This document shows positions 6,246 through 9,975 of a DNA stretch of 9,975 nucleotides, piece by piece (position 1 is the first letter of the stretch; every line of letters begins with the position of its first letter). The translations under genes were made by a program, and so were the position numbers. The DNA is from Kiritimatiellales bacterium (GTDB taxonomy: Bacteria; Verrucomicrobiota; Kiritimatiellia; Kiritimatiellales; Pontiellaceae): the NCBI GenBank assembly GCA_030625905.1, contig DAOUQA010000081.1, forward strand, positions 1 through 9,975, read 5' to 3'. Under the pieces are notes generated by a model that worked only from the letters and a program-made list of their open reading frames with translations, did not search any database and was not told the DNA's origin.

Positions 6246-6422
6246 TTCCCAATGAAATCAAACCGTTGGAGACTCGATACATGGGAGGTTCGTCGCGACG
6301 GCGAACCCGACCCCGGTATCCACGTTGCGCAAACTGCCGAAGAGTCCGTTGCGTTGGCTCTGAAGCCGGGGCGTTCAAAATGAATAAGCCTCTCTTCATC
6401 CCCATTTTTTTTACATGAACAG
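6246..6422. other. Unassigned part of the nadA-sodN divergent intergenic region, with a perfect 10-bp palindrome
   Basis: The whole gap between the nadA and sodN starts is 362 bp. Outside the two candidate promoters this part contains no gene I can support. It holds a perfect palindrome CGTCGCGACG (6291-6300), extendable imperfectly to TTCG/CGAA flanks, two copies of GTTGCG (near 6325 and 6350) and a run of eight T near 6405-6412. The palindrome's position between divergent genes would suit a dimeric regulator, but no known operator is recognised. Confidence 0.4.
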
Positions 6423-6452
6423 TTGACGACCTCCTCTGCAAAAACGCATATA
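6423..6452 (+). promoter_or_regulatory. Candidate sodN promoter
   Basis: TTGACG (6423-6428) and CATATA (6447-6452) are separated by 18 bp, a reasonable sigma-70-type match. It would give a 5' leader of about 60 nt before the AAAGGAG ribosome binding site at 6507-6513. TATATT at 6449-6454 is an alternative -10 with a longer spacer. Confidence 0.45.
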
Positions 6453-6520
6453 TTGCTTCCAGTTTCGGCGATAACGGTTGCCGGATGTAGAAACGAAACC
6501 CAAACCAAAGGAGTAGCACC

Positions 6521-6961
6521 ATGAATAAAGCAGCTAGATATTTGACCGTTTTGGTCTTGTTTGCCGCAAGCACCACCGCAACCGTGCGAGCCCACTGCCA
6601 AATCCCCTGCGGGATCTACGACGACCCAATGCGCATCCACCTCATGGAAGAGCATATTGCCACCATCGAGAAATCGATGAAACAGATTACCGCCGCGCCC
6701 GAGACCAACCAAGCCGTGCGCTGGGTAATGAATAAGGATAAACATGCCGACGAACTGAGCGAAATCGTGACCTACTACTTCATGGCGCAACGCATCAAGC
6801 CCGGTTGCGAAGGCTATACCATCAAACTCGGCCAGCTCCACGAGATCCTCGTCTACTCCATGAAGGCCAAGCAGACCACCGACCTTGCCAACGTCGAAAA
6901 GCTCAAGGAGCTCATCCACGATTTCGAGCACAGCTACCTCGGCGAAAAGCACCAGCATTAG
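6521..6961 (+). CDS. sodN: Nickel superoxide dismutase precursor (SodN) with N-terminal signal peptide
   Basis: A 146-residue precursor of the Ni-dependent superoxide dismutase, which dismutates superoxide to O2 and H2O2. The diagnostic nickel hook is HCQIPCGIY at residues 25-33: H25, C26 and C30 become His1, Cys2 and Cys6 of the mature enzyme, with P29 and Y33 at the conserved Pro5 and Tyr9. In this family the hook must be at the free N-terminus, so the first 24 residues must be removed. Here they look like a Sec signal peptide: positive MNKAARY, hydrophobic LTVLVLFAA, and a V-R-A signal peptidase I site exactly before H25. The mature length of about 122 residues fits the helical-bundle family. 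The enzyme may therefore be exported. No sodX-like maturation protease gene is in the window. The start is well supported by AAAGGAG at 6507-6513 (7-nt spacer). It is divergent from nadA and convergent with the YraN-family gene. Confidence 0.95.
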   Translation: MNKAARYLTVLVLFAASTTATVRAHCQIPCGIYDDPMRIHLMEEHIATIEKSMKQITAAPETNQAVRWVMNKDKHADELSEIVTYYFMAQRIKPGCEGYTIKLGQLHEILVYSMKAKQTTDLANVEKLKELIHDFEHSYLGEKHQH

Positions 6962-6971
6962 TAGAACGCAG

Positions 6972-7041
6972 ACGGAGCTTCCAGCTCCGTTCTGAAAGAA
7001 CCAAAGTGTTTTGATTCAGCAAACGGAGCTGGAAGCTCCGG
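6972..7041. repeat. Nested inverted repeat between convergent sodN and yraN; likely bidirectional terminator
   Basis: CGGAGCTTCCAGCTCCG (6973-6989) is the exact reverse complement of 7024-7040. Each 17-bp copy is also a hairpin by itself (7-bp stem, 3-nt loop TCC or GGA). Between them CTGAA (6992-6996) pairs with TTCAG (7015-7019). The element can thus fold either as two small GC-rich hairpins or one long hairpin. It sits 11 bp after the sodN stop and 11 bp before the yraN stop, the right place for transcription ends from both sides, although no long T-run is present. Confidence 0.8.
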
Positions 7042-7051
7042 CCACGTTGCC

Positions 7052-7483
7052 CTACCACCAGAGCTTGTAGCTGGAAGCGAGTTGGAACGCGTTTTCGATG
7101 TGGCGGATTTTCGGCGGCCCCATGTCGGGCTCGCCGATAACTTCGACGACGTCGAAGCGGAAATAATCCGGCGGAGGCTTTTGGTGTTTAAGATAGCCGA
7201 CAGCGGCACGGGAGAGGTGGTGGCGCTTGGCTTGATTCACAGCGGAGATGGGTCGTCCGAAGTCTTCGTTCTTGCGGGTTTTAACCTCCACAAAAACCAG
7301 TACGCCCTCATGGTTGGCAATAATATCGAGTTCATCGTGCCGCCCGACCCGGACGCGCTCACCCATGATTTTCCAGCCTTTGGATTTCAACAACCGAACG
7401 GCTTGTCGCTCACCCCACTTCCCCGACTTGAGGTGCGCGGGTTCCGCAGCCTTCTTAAACCACTTTTCAATCCACGGCTTCAT
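7052..7483 (-). CDS. yraN: YraN family (UPF0102) nuclease-fold protein
   Basis: A 143-residue soluble protein with the restriction-endonuclease-like PD-(D/E)XK fold of the YraN/UPF0102 family. Visible motif residues are E25 in KWGERQA, E51 and D53 in GRHDELDIIA, and E66 and K68 in VFVEVKTR, followed by FGRPISAVNQAKRHHL and FRFDVVEV. These would form a metal-dependent nuclease centre. The in vivo role of the family is unsettled, with links proposed to DNA uptake, repair or recombination. The N-terminal 20 residues (MKPWIEKWFKKAAEPAHLKS) are a basic extension ahead of the usual domain start. The ATG is the only good start, but its ribosome binding site is weak. It lies 139 bp after glgA on the same strand, with a repeat element between them, so co-transcription is possible but uncertain. 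Confidence 0.9.
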   Translation of the reverse strand: MKPWIEKWFKKAAEPAHLKSGKWGERQAVRLLKSKGWKIMGERVRVGRHDELDIIANHEGVLVFVEVKTRKNEDFGRPISAVNQAKRHHLSRAAVGYLKHQKPPPDYFRFDVVEVIGEPDMGPPKIRHIENAFQLASSYKLWW

Positions 7484-7507
7484 TCTACTGTTTTATTCCC
7501 ATGGAAA

Positions 7508-7600
7508 AAATTCAACGCAAAGTCGCCGAGGCCGCAAAGTTTCGCAAAGTAGTTCCTTTGCGCTCCTCAGCATTCTTTGCTCCTTTGCGTTGAAAATTTA
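7508..7600. repeat. Inverted repeat of CGCAAAG/CTTTGCG units between glgA and yraN
   Basis: Outer arms TTCAACGCAAAG (7511-7522) and CTTTGCGTTGAA (7583-7594) are perfect 12-bp partners. Within them CGCAAAG recurs at 7516-7522, 7533-7539 and 7543-7549. CTTTGCG recurs at 7556-7562 and 7583-7589, with a shorter CTTTGC at 7575-7580. The spacings of the last two left units are exactly 10 bp. GCCGAGGCCGCAAAG and its partner near 7561-7570 give further pairing. The element makes a hairpin of about 85 nt with a very short central loop. It is non-coding. Confidence 0.8.
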
Positions 7601-7622
7601 ATGGAACTCCTCTGGTGCAGTG

Positions 7623-9062
7623 CTACTGCGCAATAATCTTTTCGTAGAGAGCGATGTAGTCCTTGGCCATGTGGACAACAGAGAAGTCCTGTTTCATGGC
7701 GCGCTTCATCAGCGGCTTCCATCGCGCGCCGTTCTGGAAGGTTTCCAGCGCCCGCTCAATGCATTGGGAAAACGCAGCAACGGTGTAGCCATGGAACTTA
7801 AAGCCTGTGCCGCCTTTTTCGGCATAGTCGATCACGGAATCCTCCAGCCCGCCGACCCCGTGAACCACCGGAATGGTTCCGTAGCGCATGCTGTAGAGCT
7901 GGTTCTGCCCACATGGCTCGAACTCGGAAGGCATCAGGAACAGGTCCACGCCGGCTTCGATCTGATGTGCCTTCTCGCTGGAAAACTCGATCCATGCACC
8001 AACCTGTTCCGGCCAGCGCTGCGCCCATTCTCGGCAAGCCGTTTCATAGCATTCATCGCCGGTTCCCAGCACAATCAACTGCGCGCCCGCTGCGACGATC
8101 TGCTCGATTACGCCGACGAGCAGGTTGATCCCCTTCTGCGGCACCAGACGGGTAATGATTCCAAGCAGAGGAACTTTTGGATTAATCTTGAGTCCGGCAG
8201 CTTCCTGTAGAGCGCGCTTGCACCCCGCCTTGCCGGAAAGATCGGTGATGGAATAGTTGGCTGCAATGTGGGGATCGGTGGCCGGATTCCACCGGATGTC
8301 GTCGATCCCATTGAGGATGCCGTGGAGGACAGCAGAACGATGGAGCAATACACCGTCGAGCCTGCAGCCGAATTCCGGGGTCTTGATCTCCTTGGCATAG
8401 GTCGGGCTAACCGCATTGATGGCGGTGGCACCGACGAGCCCGCCCTTGAGCACGTTGATCTCGCCGTAGAATTCGAGTGTGTGCATGGTGTAGCAACTGT
8501 CGGGAAGCTGGGTCATGTAGAATTTTTCGGCGGGAGCCCAGCCTTGGTGCGCAAGGTTGTGGACGGTCATCAGAGTCTTTTCCGAACCATTGCGGAGAAC
8601 GCCACCAATGCCATGGCGGAGCAACATCGGCACGAGGCCGGCCTGCCAGTCGTTGCAATGCACCACGTCGGGTTGCAGGTTCCACTCGTCGATTAATCTG
8701 ACAACCGCTTTCTGGAAAAAAAGGAAGCGGTCGAAATTATCGGCATAGCCATGTTCGGCAGATCCGTAGATGCCCGGGCGATCGAAATATTCCGCGCTTT
8801 GGATGAAATAGGTCGTTACGCCCTCGAACTTTTGCATCCAGACCGTACCCTGGTACCAGACGTAGCCCATTGGGATATACAACTCCACGGCGCATTTTTC
8901 TATTCGGTATCTTTTGCAGTCGATATCTTCATAAAGCGGCATCATTCGGATGACTTCCACCCCCTGCTTGGCTAAGGCCTTGGGTAAAGCCGCTGCAACA
9001 TCTCCTAGACCGCCTGTCGAAGCGAATGGTACGATTTCGCTACTGACAAAAATAATTTTCAT
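7623..9062 (-). CDS. glgA: Glycogen synthase GlgA (ADP-glucose, GT5 family)
   Basis: A 479-residue retaining glucosyltransferase that extends alpha-1,4-glucan chains from ADP-glucose; cytoplasmic GT-B fold. N-terminal landmarks are MKIIFVSSEIVPFASTGGLGDV (1-22), VHCNDWQAGLVP and MTVHNLAHQGW. The C-terminal signature FEPCGQNQLYSMRYGTIPVV with GVGGLEDSV covers about residues 381-410. The length is normal. In the usual N-terminal KTGGL motif, position 15 is Ser instead of Lys, a residue that in E. coli GlgA contacts the sugar nucleotide. Related glucan synthases with a non-Lys residue there are known, so activity is still likely. I use ATG at 9062; a GTG three codons upstream is possible. There is no clear ribosome binding site. 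It is divergent from rnr with only 25 bp between start codons. No glgB, glgC or glgP is seen here. Confidence 0.95.
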   Translation of the reverse strand: MKIIFVSSEIVPFASTGGLGDVAAALPKALAKQGVEVIRMMPLYEDIDCKRYRIEKCAVELYIPMGYVWYQGTVWMQKFEGVTTYFIQSAEYFDRPGIYGSAEHGYADNFDRFLFFQKAVVRLIDEWNLQPDVVHCNDWQAGLVPMLLRHGIGGVLRNGSEKTLMTVHNLAHQGWAPAEKFYMTQLPDSCYTMHTLEFYGEINVLKGGLVGATAINAVSPTYAKEIKTPEFGCRLDGVLLHRSAVLHGILNGIDDIRWNPATDPHIAANYSITDLSGKAGCKRALQEAAGLKINPKVPLLGIITRLVPQKGINLLVGVIEQIVAAGAQLIVLGTGDECYETACREWAQRWPEQVGAWIEFSSEKAHQIEAGVDLFLMPSEFEPCGQNQLYSMRYGTIPVVHGVGGLEDSVIDYAEKGGTGFKFHGYTVAAFSQCIERALETFQNGARWKPLMKRAMKQDFSVVHMAKDYIALYEKIIAQ

Positions 9063-9074
9063 GCAGGGCACAGT

Positions 9075-9080
9075 AAAGGA
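9075..9080 (+). promoter_or_regulatory. Ribosome binding site of rnr
   Basis: AAAGGA with a 7-nt spacer to the ATG at 9088. It lies in the 25-bp gap shared with the divergent glgA start, leaving no room for either promoter in the gap. Confidence 0.7.
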
Positions 9081-9087
9081 ACCATCA

Positions 9088-9975
9088 ATGAGCTTCGACT
9101 CCCAAATCCTTCAATTTATGGCCGCCCCGGCCTACCGACCCATGGAGCAGCACGAACTGGCTCGGGCGCTCAACGTTGGCTCCAAAGGCCAACGGGCCGA
9201 ATTCCGCCACAACCTCTACGAGCTGGAACAGGCCGGAAAGGTCGTGCGCCTGCGCAAAAACCGATGGAGTCTTCCCGAGGCTGGAAACCAGTCGACCGGT
9301 ACCATCAAAATCATGTCCAAGGGCGGCGCCATCTTCATTCCGGAACAAGACGGCGAGTCCGAAATCTATATTTCCGACCGCAATACCGGGGTTGCGTTTC
9401 CGAACGACAAGGTTGCCATCGAGATCTTCCATTCGGAACATGCCGCCCGCCAGCGCAAACGCCGCGGTCAAGCCAACCTGCGCGCCGAAGGCCGTGTCAT
9501 CAAAGTGCTTGAACGCGCCAGCGACCAGGTTGTTGGCGTACTTAAGCACACCCCCTACTATTCCTATGTCATCCCCGATGCCCCCGCCTTCAAGCAGGAC
9601 GTACGCATCGACGACCCGCAGGACATCTCCGAAAACCACAAGGTGCTCGTAAAGCTCGGCGACTGGATCGACCCCTACAAGCCACTTACCGGAGCAATCC
9701 TTGAAGACCTTGGATCCATGGATGCACCCGGTGTCGATGTCGACAGTCTGTTGCGTGAGGCCGGGATTACCGAGGAGTTCCCGAAGGAGGTGGTTGATGA
9801 AGCCAACAAGCTATCCGGCAAAATCACGCCGGAGCGCATGGAGGGACGGCGCGACCGGCGCGAGGCCGTTACCTTTACCATCGATCCCGAAACAGCAAAA
9901 GACTACGACGATGCCGTGTCGCTCGAACCCCACCCTGACGGCGGCTGGCTGCTCGGTGTGCACATCGCCGATGTT
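9088..9975 (+). CDS. rnr: Ribonuclease R (RNase II/RNB family), 3'-truncated by window edge
   Basis: The first 296 residues of a processive 3'-to-5' exoribonuclease that degrades structured RNA in the cytoplasm. The frame runs open to the last base. Residues about 1-62 form a winged-helix region (AYRPMEQHELARALNV and the basic VVRLRKNRWSL). Residues about 65-205 contain the two cold-shock-like RNA-binding domains, for example GTIKIMSKGGAIFIPE and GRVIKVLERASDQVVGVL. The RNB catalytic domain begins near 257. Its acidic site DPETAKDYDDAV carries D266, D272, D274 and D275, and the visible part ends at GVHIADV. The presence of the N-terminal helical domain favours RNase R over RNase II. Start ATG at 9088 has AAAGGA at 9075-9080. 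The promoter must lie within the 5' part of glgA, unless the transcript is nearly leaderless. Confidence 0.95.
   Translation, partial: MSFDSQILQFMAAPAYRPMEQHELARALNVGSKGQRAEFRHNLYELEQAGKVVRLRKNRWSLPEAGNQSTGTIKIMSKGGAIFIPEQDGESEIYISDRNTGVAFPNDKVAIEIFHSEHAARQRKRRGQANLRAEGRVIKVLERASDQVVGVLKHTPYYSYVIPDAPAFKQDVRIDDPQDISENHKVLVKLGDWIDPYKPLTGAILEDLGSMDAPGVDVDSLLREAGITEEFPKEVVDEANKLSGKITPERMEGRRDRREAVTFTIDPETAKDYDDAVSLEPHPDGGWLLGVHIADV

Noticed and set aside
6371..6412. GGGG...CCCC followed by eight T, resembling a plus-strand intrinsic terminator
   Set aside because: The stem is only possible with a large one-sided bulge, and no plus-strand gene ends there.
6235..6576. 113-codon minus-strand frame with one hydrophobic segment (KYLAALFMVLLLWFGF)
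   Set aside because: The hydrophobic part is antisense to the sodN leader and start region. There is no ribosome binding site and it overlaps both candidate promoters.
6224..6958. 244-codon open frame on the minus strand across sodN and its upstream region
   Set aside because: It runs antisense to the strongly supported Ni-SOD, its sequence shows no family motif, and its C-terminal part falls on the promoter region.
9085..9639. 184-codon minus-strand frame at the right end
   Set aside because: It is antisense to rnr, whose translation from 9088 shows RNase R domains throughout.

Overview
The window reads as a stretch of chromosome from an anaerobic or facultative bacterium, most likely of the PVC superphylum (Kiritimatiellota, Pontiella-like, is my best guess). 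That guess rests on the gene mix (NifU/NifS used without other nif genes, a nickel superoxide dismutase, PaaK/ACT genes, glycogen synthase) and on the unusual density of short-period palindromic repeats between genes. No 16S rRNA gene or other taxonomic marker is present, so the placement is inference. All recognisable genes are core metabolism or housekeeping. I see no mobile element, CRISPR array, tRNA or rRNA.

Layout. (1) Positions 1-2938, plus strand: the 3' part of a phenylacetate-CoA ligase gene (paaK family), a tandem-ACT-domain protein, and a second, complete paaK paralogue. This is a likely aryl-acid/aromatic-amino-acid metabolism operon with an amino-acid-sensing subunit. (2) Positions 3037-5063, minus strand: nifU then nifS, a scaffold/cysteine-desulfurase pair for Fe-S cluster assembly. 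(3) Positions 5250-6158, minus strand: nadA, quinolinate synthase, itself a [4Fe-4S] enzyme. (4) Positions 6521-6961, plus strand: sodN, a nickel superoxide dismutase preceded by a signal peptide, divergent from nadA. (5) Positions 7052-7483, minus strand: a YraN-family nuclease-fold protein. (6) Positions 7623-9062, minus strand: glgA, glycogen synthase. (7) Positions 9088-9975, plus strand: the N-terminal part of rnr (RNase R), cut by the window edge and only 25 bp from the divergent glgA start.

Functional links: NifU/NifS would build Fe-S clusters needed by NadA and, presumably, by ferredoxin-dependent oxidoreductases upstream of the PaaK genes. SodN would protect such oxygen-labile clusters from superoxide. 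GlgA makes storage glycogen and RNase R degrades structured RNA.

The most unusual content is not a gene. Six of the seven intergenic gaps longer than about 90 bp carry a different short-period (7- or 10-bp) repeat, and five of those six are folded into long imperfect inverted repeats. The seventh such gap, between nadA and sodN, has a separate perfect palindrome and two candidate promoters. Whether these elements are dispersed families, bidirectional terminators, protein-binding arrays or remnants of small mobile elements cannot be decided from one window.
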